Both the position numbers and the translations under genes were made by a program. Below are positions 1 through 8,263 of a stretch of 29,182 bases of DNA, piece after piece. The DNA lies in assembly GCF_000368025.1 (NCBI RefSeq), contig NZ_KB849211.1, positions 334,900-364,081 of the forward strand, in the 5' to 3' direction. Each line of letters begins with the position of its first letter. Position 1 is the stretch's first letter. Origin of the DNA: Acinetobacter parvus DSM 16617 = CIP 108168 (GTDB lineage: Bacteria; Pseudomonadota; Gammaproteobacteria; Pseudomonadales; Moraxellaceae). The notes beneath the pieces are model-generated. The model saw only the letters and a program-made list of their open reading frames with translations. It was not told the DNA's origin and searched no databases.

Positions 1-2
1 TT

Positions 3-77
3 GGGAAAAAAGAAGAGTTTAAGGAAATTTTGGCAATTTTAAGAAAGCAGAATCCTGATAGGATAAGGGTTCTGTGA
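3..77 (+). CDS. C-terminal tail of an unidentified protein (5' end outside window)
   Basis: An open frame enters from the left edge and ends at TGA 75-77. The 24 visible residues are charged and helix-like, ending in KQNPDRIRVL, which reads like a genuine protein C-terminus. The other two forward frames stop early. Too little is visible to name a family, and no terminator hairpin follows. Moderate confidence that it is coding, none about function. Confidence 0.45.
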   Translation, partial: GKKEEFKEILAILRKQNPDRIRVL

Positions 78-380
78 AATTTGTCGTGTACAGAGATTAT
101 TTAATAACTTTATCTATGCTAAACTTCTTTGGTTAGTCAAATTTTAAACAGCTGAAAGCTATATTTGATGAGGTTTTAGCCAATTCAAAAATTAGATAAA
201 ACTATACTTTCGCAAGAGGTCTATTTACTATAGCCCCAAAATAAATAAAGCTGAATACCGAATCAAGCATTTAACTTCGTAAGCTATAATTTACGATGAG
301 CATTTTAATACGTCTAAAAGGTTTTCTTCTACCATCACACTTCAACTATATTCTTATGCTTTCTGTACAAGACCATCCAA
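78..380. other. AT-rich intergenic stretch, no gene seen
   Basis: About 300 bases between the tail of the first gene and the Zur-box-like site. An ATG at 296 opens a frame that runs into the L36 gene, but the extra 42 residues do not resemble any L36 and are not treated as coding. No hairpin terminator or convincing RNA gene was seen. Confidence 0.5.
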
Positions 381-397
381 ATGCAATATTACAACAT
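381..397. promoter_or_regulatory. putative Zur box upstream of type B L36
   Basis: The 17-mer ATGCAATATTACAACAT is an imperfect palindrome. Against the core of the gammaproteobacterial Zur consensus as I recall it (ATGTTATA-N-TATAACAT), 13 of the 16 defined positions match. It lies 25 bases before the L36 start codon, where a bound repressor would block transcription or initiation. Zur control of zinc-independent L36 paralogues is established in other proteobacteria; its presence here is an inference from the sequence match. Confidence 0.5.
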
Positions 398-421
398 TAC
401 ATTAAATGGATAGGCTTTAAA

Positions 422-547
422 ATGAAAGTTTGTTCATCCCTCAAAAGTGCGAAACAACGTTGTAGCGACTGCCAAATTGTTAAACGTCATGGCAAGCTGT
501 ACGTGATCTGCAAATCAAATCCTCGCTTTAAGGCAAGACAAGGTTAA
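422..547 (+). CDS. ykgO: 50S ribosomal protein L36, type B (zinc-independent form)
   Basis: A 41-residue basic protein. DCQIVKR near residue 17, LYVICKSNPRFKARQG at the end and the overall length are hallmarks of the type B (YkgO-like) L36, a large-subunit protein. The start chosen is ATG 422, because residues encoded upstream of it (from 296) have no counterpart in the family. In zinc-binding L36 the ligands are three Cys and one His. Here the His position is Phe (SNPRF), as in the zinc-free paralogue, but Cys14 and Cys17 form a CxxC and Cys30 is kept, so a partial metal site may survive. Such paralogues replace the zinc-containing L36 during zinc starvation under Zur; the palindrome upstream fits that role. 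Confidence 0.9.
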   Translation: MKVCSSLKSAKQRCSDCQIVKRHGKLYVICKSNPRFKARQG

Positions 548-656
548 TCCTTGCTTGCTTTACCAAAGGTTAAATAACACTTACATTCCCCTACTACACT
601 TTCTTTATAAAATTTCATAACTTGGATAACAACATTTTAATAAGGTTGTATCAGGT

Positions 657-1130
657 ATGCAGAAGTCAATTATTGCCATTTCTCTTACATCTATTTTTCT
701 AGTGGCATGTAACAAAGCAGAAAAACCAAAAACTGAAGAACATACCCCTCCTGCAACAACAGAAGCTACTTCTGAAACTGTAATAGATAGTGAACATACA
801 GCAGAAAACTCACAGGACTGGCATGGCACATATAAAGGTGTGCTCCCTTGTGCTGACTGTGAGGGTATTGAAACCAAGCTTGAGCTAAATCAGGATAAAA
901 CTTACGAGCTTAAAGAAACCTACCTTGGCAAAGGTGATGGCAAGGCATTTGAAACGAAAGGTAGCTTCCAGTTTGACAGTAACAATCGCTCTGTTATTGA
1001 GTTAGACAAGGCGGGTGATAGCCGTAAATATTTTGTTGCTGAGGGTTATCTTAAAGCCCTAGACCTTGAGGGCAATGAAATTACAGGTACCTTGGCAGAC
1101 AGATATCAACTAAAAAAAGAGGCTGAATAA
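657..1130 (+). CDS. NlpE-like (copper resistance N-terminal domain) lipoprotein
   Basis: 157 residues. A short hydrophobic signal ends in the lipobox LVAC, with lipidated Cys18, followed by a Thr/Glu-rich linker (about 20-53). The folded part begins near residue 54 and contains GVLPCADCEGI, the CxxC signature (Cys65, Cys68) of the NlpE N-terminal domain. NlpE in enterobacteria is an envelope sensor that activates Cpx and affects copper tolerance. This protein has only the N-terminal domain, so a sensing role is uncertain. It is expected to be anchored in the outer membrane facing the periplasm. It stands alone between the L36 gene and a terminator shared with aceA. Confidence 0.85.
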   Translation: MQKSIIAISLTSIFLVACNKAEKPKTEEHTPPATTEATSETVIDSEHTAENSQDWHGTYKGVLPCADCEGIETKLELNQDKTYELKETYLGKGDGKAFETKGSFQFDSNNRSVIELDKAGDSRKYFVAEGYLKALDLEGNEITGTLADRYQLKKEAE

Positions 1131-1170
1131 TATCAAGTAGACTTCTAAAAACAATTATCTCACCAATAAA

Positions 1171-1197
1171 AAACCCTGCTTACGCAGGGTTTTTTTA
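1171..1197. terminator. bidirectional terminator between nlpE-like gene and aceA
   Basis: Perfect 9-bp stem AAACCCTGC / GCAGGGTTT around a TTAC loop, with an A run on the left and a T run on the right. It serves the lipoprotein gene on the plus strand and aceA on the minus strand. Confidence 0.9.
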
Positions 1198-1211
1198 AAT
1201 CAATTCAAAGC

Positions 1212-2816
1212 TTAGTGAGCAGCGAACTGGTTCATTGTGTTTTTAGCATCATCGTGCGCTTTAAGAGCGTTGTCACCAGAGAAAATTTCTTTGTGATCAT
1301 CACCGATGTCAGAACCCGCCATTGCTTGGTGTTTAACACAAGCGATACCACCACGGATTTCTTTACGTTGTACGCCAGCAACATAAGCCAACATACCTTC
1401 AGTACCGAAGTAACCTTGTGCAAGCTCATGTGTAGAAAGAGCAGCAGTGTGGTAAGTCGGAAGTGTGATCAAGTGATGGAACACACCAGCTTCACGAGAA
1501 GCATCTGCTTGGAATGTACGAATCTTAGCATCAGCATCAGCAGCTAATTCAGTCGCATCGTACTCAGCGCTCATTAATTTAGCACGGTCGTAAGCAGAAA
1601 CGTCTTTACCTTCAGCAACCCAACGGTCGTAAGCTTGTTGACGGAAGTTTAACGTCCAGTTGAAAGATGGAGAGTTGTTATAAACAAGCTTAGCATTTGG
1701 AATCGTTTCTTTAACACGGTTAACCATGTGTGCGATTTCTTCTACGTTTGGAGTCGCAGTTTCGATCCAAAGAAGGTCAGCACCGTTCTGTAAGCTAGTT
1801 ACACAGTCAAGTACAACGCGGTCAATTTGAGTGCCTTCACGGAACTGGTATAGACCAGAAGCAAGACGTTTAGGACGGTGAAGTTTACCATCACGCTTGA
1901 TCAGGATTTCGTCTTCTTGAGCTTCTGAAATGTCGATTTCAGTTGTGTCTAAGTAGCTGATGTATTGAGAAGCGATGTCGCCTGGCTCTTTAACCACTGG
2001 GATTTTTTGAGTCAAGTCAGCGCCTTCAGAGTCAGTACGTGCAACGATGATACCATCGTCAAGACCCATTTCCAGGAATGCATAACGTAATGCATGGATT
2101 TTAGCAATGAAGTCTTCGTGCGGAACAGTTACTTTACCAGCTTGGTGACCACATTGTTTCGCATCAGAAACCTGGTTTTCGATTTGAAGCGCACAAGCAC
2201 CAGCTTCGATCATTTTCTTAGCAAGTAAGTAAGTCGCTTCTTCGTTACCGAAACCAGCATCGATGTCAGCAATAATTGGCACAACGTGAGTTTGGAAACC
2301 ATCGATTTGAGCAGTGATTTCAGCAGCTTTAGCAGTGTCACCAGCTTCTTGCGCTTTTTTCAATGCACGGAACAAATCGTTTAATTCTTTCGCATCAGCT
2401 TGACGTAAGAAAGTGTAGATTTCTTCGATCAAAGCAGGTACTGAAGTTTTTTCGTGCATAGATTGGTCAGGAAGTGGACCAAATTCTGAACGAAGCGCAG
2501 CAACCATCCAACCAGAAAGGTAGATGTAACGCTTAGAAGTTGTACCGAAGTATTTTTTGTTCGCAATCATTTTTTGTTGCGCGATAAAACCGTGCCAGCA
2601 ACCTAATGATTGAGTGTATTTGCTAGAGTCAGCGTCGTATTCAGCCATATCTTTACGCATGATAGCAGCTGTGTATTTAGCGATATCTAAACCAGTTTTG
2701 AATTGGTTTTGCATTTGCATACGTGCAGCATCTTCTGGGCTAATATCGCGCCAAGTGTCGCCGAATTTTGCTTTTAATTCGCGGATTGCATCAATCGCTG
2801 TTAAATATGTAGACAT
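1212..2816 (-). CDS. aceA: isocitrate lyase (long type)
   Basis: 534 residues. It cleaves isocitrate to glyoxylate and succinate, the first glyoxylate-shunt step, needed for growth on acetate, fatty acids and alkanes. The active-site loop is KQCGH (residues 220-224, catalytic Cys222), and the metal-binding segment DIDAGFG lies at 184-190. Length and the KQCGHQ variant fit the longer isocitrate lyases of Pseudomonas and Acinetobacter rather than the E. coli enzyme (KKCGH, about 434 residues). The start is ATG 2816, preceded by AAAGGA at good spacing; an upstream start at 2864 would add 16 unrelated residues. No malate synthase or kinase/phosphatase gene is adjacent. It sits well with the alkane-oxidation genes further right. 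Confidence 0.97.
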   Translation of the reverse strand: MSTYLTAIDAIRELKAKFGDTWRDISPEDAARMQMQNQFKTGLDIAKYTAAIMRKDMAEYDADSSKYTQSLGCWHGFIAQQKMIANKKYFGTTSKRYIYLSGWMVAALRSEFGPLPDQSMHEKTSVPALIEEIYTFLRQADAKELNDLFRALKKAQEAGDTAKAAEITAQIDGFQTHVVPIIADIDAGFGNEEATYLLAKKMIEAGACALQIENQVSDAKQCGHQAGKVTVPHEDFIAKIHALRYAFLEMGLDDGIIVARTDSEGADLTQKIPVVKEPGDIASQYISYLDTTEIDISEAQEDEILIKRDGKLHRPKRLASGLYQFREGTQIDRVVLDCVTSLQNGADLLWIETATPNVEEIAHMVNRVKETIPNAKLVYNNSPSFNWTLNFRQQAYDRWVAEGKDVSAYDRAKLMSAEYDATELAADADAKIRTFQADASREAGVFHHLITLPTYHTAALSTHELAQGYFGTEGMLAYVAGVQRKEIRGGIACVKHQAMAGSDIGDDHKEIFSGDNALKAHDDAKNTMNQFAAH

Positions 2817-3320
2817 GATATATTCCTTTAGAGGGATTGGCATCGAATGGACGCTGAAAATCATGCTTTTTTATAGCCGAGATTTCAAGCACTTCTTCAA
2901 TATTTTGCACAGCTTAGTCTGTGGCAATCAATTTATCCAATATTATTGGGTAATTTTCGGTATTTTCTTATGAAATATAGCAATAAAAGTCATTTTATTT
3001 AGATTAAAAAACCAATTTAAACCATTGTTATTCATAATTTTTTAATAATTAAATTTTTTATGAAATTCTCTTTTTTCTTATATTTGACTTATTTAAATAC
3101 AATTTTAGGACTTACCATACTCTCCAAAACTGACATTTTTTGCCATTTGTAGCACAGTCAGATAAATTTATCCCCATATGAAAGTGAAATTTTCTCATGG
3201 GAAAGTGACTTCCTGATTGGACTGATAGCCAAGGCTTTTTGTAGGATTAAGTTACACAAACAGCTTTAAATATGGCATAATTCAACATAATTTAACGATT
3301 TTATTTTCGGTATTTTTTTT
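2817..3320. other. long AT-rich divergent intergenic region, aceA / lysR-type gene
   Basis: About 500 bases between two divergent starts. It must carry the promoters of both genes, but I could not pick a convincing -35/-10 pair. A 14-base string ATTTTCGGTATTTT occurs twice (near 2953 and just before the LysR start near 3303), each followed by a T-rich run and ATGAA. No open frame of coding quality was seen. Confidence 0.4.
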
Positions 3321-4310
3321 ATGAATCTGGAGCGGGTTGATCTCAATTTATTAATTTATCTTGATGTACTTCTTCGTGAAAAAAATGTCACACGCGCAGC
3401 GGAACAATTAGGTGTTACCCAACCTGCAATGAGTAATATTTTACGCCGTTTGCGTAACTTATTTAATGACCCTCTCCTCATACGATCTTCCGAAGGGATG
3501 ACACCGACTGAACGGGCACTGGAACTGCAACCCCGTATTCGTGACGCACTATCAGACCTGTCCATGATTCTGGAACCTCGTACCGAGTTCAGACCCTATA
3601 CCAGCAATCGCGTGTTCCGCATCATGACCTCCGATTATGCTGAAGCCACTTTGGTTCCCCGCCTTGTAAAAGCCTTGCGTTCTGAAGCGCCAAATGTTGT
3701 TTTGGACTTCCTAACTCCAAGTGACGTGTCCTACCGCGATATGGAACAAGGTAAGGTTGATCTGGCAATTAACCGTTTTAATGAAATTCCACAAAGCTTT
3801 CATCAGGTATTGGTTTGGCGTGACAGCTTTAGCTGTATTTTAAATGACAAGCACCCTGCTGTAACCCATCTTAATTTAAAAAGTTATTTAGACGCCCAGC
3901 ATATCTGGGTATCCAAGACAGGTATGGGTGTTGGCTTTGGTGTCAACCCAGACAAACAGGCTGGTTTAGGCTGGATTGATCAGGCTTTGGAACGGATTGG
4001 TCAACGCCGTAAAATTTCGGTATTTACCCGTCATTATCAAATGCCTGCTCTTCTGGCACAGAATGTTGATTTAATTGCCACACTTCCAACACGTATGGCA
4101 CGTCTACAGGCACAGAATCCAAAACTGATTATAAAGGATCCTCCATTTTATATTCCTGAATTTGAATTAAAGATGGCCTGGTGTCCTTTATTGCATCATC
4201 ATCCAGCGCATCGCTGGTTAAGACAGTTAATCCTGTTTGTAGCACGGCAAATGATTGAAGAAGAAAATCGTGAATTTCTTTTAAATAATACGCAGTTTTC
4301 ACAATATTAA
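3321..4310 (+). CDS. LysR-family transcriptional regulator
   Basis: 329 residues. The N-terminal winged helix-turn-helix (about 6-65) is typical: VDLNLLIYLDVLL, then NVTRAAEQLGVTQPAMSNIL and LRNLFNDPLLIRSSEGMTPT. A periplasmic-binding-protein-like effector domain follows (about 95-300). The opening MNLERVDLNLL resembles the NodD/LinR-type branch. It is divergent from aceA across a 500-base gap, so control of aceA is possible but unproven, and no ligand can be named. The ribosome binding site is poor: only a T-rich stretch precedes the ATG, suggesting weak translation. A hairpin terminator follows. Confidence 0.88.
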   Translation: MNLERVDLNLLIYLDVLLREKNVTRAAEQLGVTQPAMSNILRRLRNLFNDPLLIRSSEGMTPTERALELQPRIRDALSDLSMILEPRTEFRPYTSNRVFRIMTSDYAEATLVPRLVKALRSEAPNVVLDFLTPSDVSYRDMEQGKVDLAINRFNEIPQSFHQVLVWRDSFSCILNDKHPAVTHLNLKSYLDAQHIWVSKTGMGVGFGVNPDKQAGLGWIDQALERIGQRRKISVFTRHYQMPALLAQNVDLIATLPTRMARLQAQNPKLIIKDPPFYIPEFELKMAWCPLLHHHPAHRWLRQLILFVARQMIEEENREFLLNNTQFSQY

Positions 4311-4373
4311 CATCTTGTTTTATTATAATGGTTAGCTTTCTACGAGTATGCTTGTTGAACGCTATTGTTACAC

Positions 4374-4408
4374 TGAGGTAATGTTCTAATTACCTCACAA
4401 CTTTTTTG
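4374..4408 (+). terminator. terminator after lysR-type gene
   Basis: Perfect 9-bp stem TGAGGTAAT / ATTACCTCA with a 6-base loop, followed after four bases by TTTTTT. It lies 63 bases after the LysR stop and ahead of the next gene. Confidence 0.65.
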
Positions 4409-4450
4409 TGTTAAAACATATTCACAATAATGATAAACCACAGGTGATGT

Positions 4451-5776
4451 GTGAGTCTCTTCCAAAATATTATTGTCATTATTCTGCTTATTTTTGCGGC
4501 GGGTTTTCTATCACTTACTGAAATTGCGCTTGCAGGTGCGCGAAAGGTTAAACTAAAGATTTTAGCGGAATCAGGTGAAATCCGTGCACAGAAAGTTCTG
4601 GACTTGCAGGAACAGTCTGCCGACTTCTTTGCCGCCTCTCAAATTGGTTTAAATGCGATTGCCATTTTAGGTGGTATTTTAGGTGAAGGGGCGTTTCGCC
4701 CCTATTTTGTGGAGTTTGTTGCACGGTTCTATACAGGACCCTGGCTGGAAACGATTGGTTTCGCCCTCTCCTTTACCTTGGTCACTTCGCTGTTTATCCT
4801 GTTTGCCGACCTCATGCCAAAACGTCTGGCGATGAATGCACCCGAAAAGATTTCGATTAGGGTGATTGAGCCAATTCAGATTTTCATCAAAATCTGTAAA
4901 CCTCTGGCTTGGGGAATCAATGCGATTGCCAACCTGTTGTTCCGCCTATTTAAGGTAAATACCATACGTGATGACAATATCACCTTTGATGATATTTCAG
5001 CAGTTATGGATGCAGGTGCGCAGGCAGGCGTTCTACAAAAACAGGAACACCATTTTATTGAGAATGTGTTTGAGCTTGAGGAACGCACAGTTCCATCCAG
5101 TATGACCACACGTGAAAATGTGGTGTATTTTACCCTGAAAGAAAATGAAAACAGTATTCGGCAAAAACTGGCGGAATATCCTTATTCAAAATTCCTTGTC
5201 TGTAATGAACACATTGATCAGGTGATTGGCTATGTGGATGCCAAAGATATTCTGGTTCGGATTCTAAACAACCAGTCATTGCTTCAACTGAATGAATCAA
5301 CCATCCGTACCGTCCTGATTATTCCTGACACCCTCACCCTGTCTGAACTGCTGGACCGTTTTCGTTCAACCAAAGAAAAATTTGCAGTCGTCATCAATGA
5401 ATATGCGTTGGTGGTGGGTGTAATTACCCTCAGTGACATCATGATTACTGTGATGGGTGACTGGGTGACACCAATGGAAGAGGAACAGCAGATCATCAAA
5501 CGGGACAACCATTCATGGTTTATTGATGGCAGCACGCCAATAGAAGATGTGAAACATGCGCTGGCGATTGAAGAGTTTCCAGAAAATGAAAACTACGAAA
5601 CCATTGCGGGTTTTATCATGTATCGCTTGCGGAAGATTCCGCGTCCAGCCGATGCTGTAGAATATGCGGGTTTTAAGTTTGAAGTAGTAGATATTGATCA
5701 TTATAAAATTGACCAACTGCTTGTGACTCAAATCATGCCGAATTTAGAAACAGAGTCACCCACACAGGAAAATTAA
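4451..5776 (+). CDS. DUF21 / CBS-domain membrane protein, YtfL (PaeA)-like
   Basis: 441 residues with the layout of the hemolysin C / CorC-like membrane family. The N-terminal DUF21 (CNNM) domain has about three to four membrane segments (roughly 5-25, 60-80, 95-120, 145-165). A CBS pair spans about 205-335, including VIGYVDAKDIL and VVGVITLSDIM, and a C-terminal CorC/HlyC domain lies at about 345-430. Length and order match E. coli YtfL, renamed PaeA for its role in polyamine (cadaverine/putrescine) export. Relatives have been tied to metal or small-cation transport, so the substrate here is an inference. The start is GTG 4451 behind AGGTGAT; the nearby ATG 4447 is out of frame. It is inner-membrane and monocistronic. 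Confidence 0.85.
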   Translation: MSLFQNIIVIILLIFAAGFLSLTEIALAGARKVKLKILAESGEIRAQKVLDLQEQSADFFAASQIGLNAIAILGGILGEGAFRPYFVEFVARFYTGPWLETIGFALSFTLVTSLFILFADLMPKRLAMNAPEKISIRVIEPIQIFIKICKPLAWGINAIANLLFRLFKVNTIRDDNITFDDISAVMDAGAQAGVLQKQEHHFIENVFELEERTVPSSMTTRENVVYFTLKENENSIRQKLAEYPYSKFLVCNEHIDQVIGYVDAKDILVRILNNQSLLQLNESTIRTVLIIPDTLTLSELLDRFRSTKEKFAVVINEYALVVGVITLSDIMITVMGDWVTPMEEEQQIIKRDNHSWFIDGSTPIEDVKHALAIEEFPENENYETIAGFIMYRLRKIPRPADAVEYAGFKFEVVDIDHYKIDQLLVTQIMPNLETESPTQEN

Positions 5777-5790
5777 TCCTAATAAACAGA

Positions 5791-5815
5791 AAGCCCATTT
5801 AGATGGGCTTTTTTC
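5791..5815 (+). terminator. terminator after DUF21/CBS gene
   Basis: Stem AAGCCCA / TGGGCTT with a 6-base loop and a following TTTT tract, 14 bases after the stop codon. Confidence 0.85.
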
Positions 5816-5918
5816 ACTTTGCAATAAATCCAAATAACAAAGCGATAATGGTAAAGAGCAATACAAAGAATGTGATTCCACCACTATATTTTAATTTGCA
5901 CCATACAATGAAATTAAT
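5814..5918 (-). other. hydrophobic tail in the -1 frame past the 3' end of the 171-residue gene
   Basis: A minus-strand frame without ATG, GTG or TTG opens after a TGA at 5919-5921 and ends at TGA 5814. Its last 25 or so residues form a membrane-like stretch (GGITFFVLLFTIIALLFGF) capped by Lys. It overlaps the end of the upstream gene and is in its -1 frame. It may be a small membrane protein with a rare start, a C-terminal anchor cut off by a frameshift, or chance. Only the open frame and its hydrophobicity are seen directly. Confidence 0.25.
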
Positions 5919-6406
5919 TCATCGAGCATTGCCTGATAATGAATGGAAATATCTTCCGCCAGAACTTTGTAGGCATTGTCAAACTGAACCATCGGCCAGC
6001 CCTCTTTCCAGAATGGAAAAATATTGTGCAAATCATGCGTGACCATCGCGTCTTCACGGGCAATTGCCTGTGCGACCTGAGCCAAAACCTGGGCTGTTTC
6101 TGCGCCATCAATCGCCAGATAATCAATCCCACGCGCCTTTAAAATACGGATACGGTCTTTTTTATAACGGATTTTTTTGGCCTGACCTGAATTCAAACCC
6201 AACGCCAATGTCACCGCTTCCACAAACTTTTCTTCAAAACTGGTGTTTAGTGCCACCAACGCCTGTTTGTGCGCTTCCTGACGTCCAGCTTTTCCCCCAT
6301 TACGGATCATCTCTTTGGCTTCTACATCAAGCTCATCTTTTTTCATCGACTGTAAAATGTCTAAAATTTCGATATCGCTTAAAGATTCAGCAGATTGCTC
6401 AATCAT
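5891..6406 (-). CDS. conserved-looking protein of unknown function
   Basis: 171 residues, not recognised. The start is ATG 6406 behind AAGGA at good spacing; an earlier start at 6424 is less well placed. The protein is soluble in appearance and mostly helical, with a Lys/Arg-rich patch near the middle (KKIRYKKDRIRILKARGIDY) followed by an Ala/Gln-rich helix and a Trp/Phe-containing segment (FPFWKEGWPMVQFD). There is no signal peptide or metal-binding motif. It is a single gene, convergent with the DUF21/CBS gene. The plus-strand frames across it are shadows. See the -1-frame hydrophobic tail at its 3' end. Confidence 0.75.
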   Translation of the reverse strand: MIEQSAESLSDIEILDILQSMKKDELDVEAKEMIRNGGKAGRQEAHKQALVALNTSFEEKFVEAVTLALGLNSGQAKKIRYKKDRIRILKARGIDYLAIDGAETAQVLAQVAQAIAREDAMVTHDLHNIFPFWKEGWPMVQFDNAYKVLAEDISIHYQAMLDELISLYGAN

Positions 6407-6562
6407 GGGAGTCCTTATATACAAACTTAAAGAAGTATTGTCTCATAAAAGCCATAGCAAAACAGAATAAAAAAAATATCAGCCCGATATATTTATCGCT
6501 ATTTTAAATTAAATTGAAGAATCAAGAACCTTCAAAGATATAAATCTCGAATTTATAAAATA

Positions 6563-6588
6563 AAAAAGCCTGCATAAGCAGACTTTTA
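6563..6588 (-). terminator. terminator after cysN
   Basis: On the minus strand AAAGTCTGC - TTAT - GCAGGCTTT, with one mismatch in the stem, is followed by TTTTATTTTA. It lies 18 bases past the cysN stop. Confidence 0.8.
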
Positions 6589-6605
6589 CAAGTCAGTCCA
6601 AGCTA

Positions 6606-8219
6606 TTAAAGACGAACCAATTCCACTACTTTTCCAGCAGCCTCTTCAACACTATCCGCTGTCACATCAGTATCTGTACCCTCTACAGTTGTCGTGATCA
6701 CCACCACACCTGTTTCACGTAACAAATTGATTTGCTCAGCAGTCAAATTTGCTTTGGCAATTGCCACCACACCCTGTTGAATCAATAAACTTTCCAAAGT
6801 CTGAGCCTGTTCAATCAATTGCGCTGAAACACCAATCACCGCAGATTTTTGACCCAAACGTGCCGCACGATCCTCCGCAGTGACGGGATTGCTATGCGCC
6901 GTCCATTCAACTGCCGCTTCAACCATTCCTGCACCAACAGTAACGTTGCTTAAACGGTCAATAAAGATAAATGAACCTGTATAACGGCTGTCCTGATATT
7001 GATCAAACACCACTGGCGCATCAAATTCAATCACTACATCTGCAATCGCGTTCAGTTCAAGCTCTTCAACCTGAGTATGTTCAAGTGTATTGACATTCAC
7101 ACGGAAGTTAATTTCAGTCACTTTGGCAGGAACAGTCTGTGTACCAATCTTCACATTGTACAGTTTGCCTTTGACCAAAGGATGCTCAGTCATCCACACC
7201 ACTGATGCGCGTACAGAACGTGAAATCAAGGGTTGTTCGCCAGCACGGACTAAAACGTTACCACGGGAAATATCAATTTCATCATTCAGCGTTAAGGTCA
7301 CCGCCTGACCTGCGATGGCTTGCTCAATGTTGCCATCAAAGGTCACAATCTCTTTGACCGTTGATTTTTTACCTGATGGCAATGCAACAATCTCATCACC
7401 CACATTGATTTCGCCCAGCGCAATCGTTCCTGCAAAGCCACGGAAATCAAGGTTTGGACGGTTTACATACTGAACAGGGAAACGGAATTCTTTTTTATTT
7501 GAATCACGTTTAATTTCCACTGACTCAAGGATGTTCATCAAGGTTTGACCCTTGTACCACGGCGTGCTTGCTGATGGATTCACCACATTATCACCATTCA
7601 ATGCCGAGATTGGCACGAATACAATATTTTCAGGGCGGCGATTACCTAACTGGCTGACAAAGGCATCATATTCAACCTGAATTTCGTTGAAACGTGCTTC
7701 AGAGAACTCAACCAAGTCCATTTTGTTGATCGCGACCACGATATTTTTAATACCAAGTAAACTTGCAATAAAAGTATGACGGCGAGTTTGGGTTTGCACA
7801 CCATAACGTGCATCAATCAAAATGATGGCAAGATCAGCCGTTGAAGCACCTGTTGCCATGTTACGCGTATATTGTTCATGCCCTGGGGTGTCCGCAATGA
7901 TGAACTTACGCTTTTCAGTAGAGAAGTAACGATAAGCCACATCAATGGTAATGCCCTGCTCACGTTCTGCCTGCAAACCATCGACAAGCAAGGCAAGGTC
8001 TGGTGCATCGCCTGTGGTACCCACTTTCTTACTGTCACGGGTCACTGCCTGCAATTGATCTTCATAAATCAATTTTGAATCGTAAAGCAAACGCCCAATT
8101 AAGGTACTTTTACCATCATCGACATTACCGCAAGTCAGGAAACGCAACAGGTCTTTTTGTTCATGCTGTTTTAAATATGCCAAGATATCCTGGCTAATCA
8201 AATCTGATTGGTGAGACAT
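6606..8219 (-). CDS. cysN: sulfate adenylyltransferase subunit 1 (GTPase subunit)
   Basis: 537 residues. With CysD it adenylates sulfate to APS, driven by GTP hydrolysis, in the cytoplasm. An elongation-factor-type GTPase domain carries G1 GNVDDGKS (31-38), G3 DTPGH (110-114) and G4 NKMD (165-168), followed by two beta-barrel domains. It is about 60 residues longer than E. coli CysN and shorter than the fused CysNC of Pseudomonas. The junction EDRAARLGQK (about 449-458) is the linker that in CysNC leads into APS kinase, but the following 77 residues lack the kinase P-loop and look like a decayed or repurposed remnant. It lies 44 bases downstream of cysD as an operon and ends in a terminator. 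A separate cysC would be needed for PAPS. Confidence 0.97.
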   Translation of the reverse strand: MSHQSDLISQDILAYLKQHEQKDLLRFLTCGNVDDGKSTLIGRLLYDSKLIYEDQLQAVTRDSKKVGTTGDAPDLALLVDGLQAEREQGITIDVAYRYFSTEKRKFIIADTPGHEQYTRNMATGASTADLAIILIDARYGVQTQTRRHTFIASLLGIKNIVVAINKMDLVEFSEARFNEIQVEYDAFVSQLGNRRPENIVFVPISALNGDNVVNPSASTPWYKGQTLMNILESVEIKRDSNKKEFRFPVQYVNRPNLDFRGFAGTIALGEINVGDEIVALPSGKKSTVKEIVTFDGNIEQAIAGQAVTLTLNDEIDISRGNVLVRAGEQPLISRSVRASVVWMTEHPLVKGKLYNVKIGTQTVPAKVTEINFRVNVNTLEHTQVEELELNAIADVVIEFDAPVVFDQYQDSRYTGSFIFIDRLSNVTVGAGMVEAAVEWTAHSNPVTAEDRAARLGQKSAVIGVSAQLIEQAQTLESLLIQQGVVAIAKANLTAEQINLLRETGVVVITTTVEGTDTDVTADSVEEAAGKVVELVRL

Positions 8220-8263
8220 CGCTCAAACTCCACAATATTTTGAAATCGAATTTGCCAAGTAAC

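Noticed and set aside
296..421. N-terminal extension of the L36 frame from ATG 296
   Set aside because: The 42 added residues match nothing in L36, which begins MKV; the Zur-like site also lies in this stretch.
5803..6507. Plus-strand open frames across 5803-6507
   Set aside because: They run antisense to the 171-residue gene, which has a better ribosome binding site and protein-like composition; the plus frames have odd Cys/His/Pro-rich composition.
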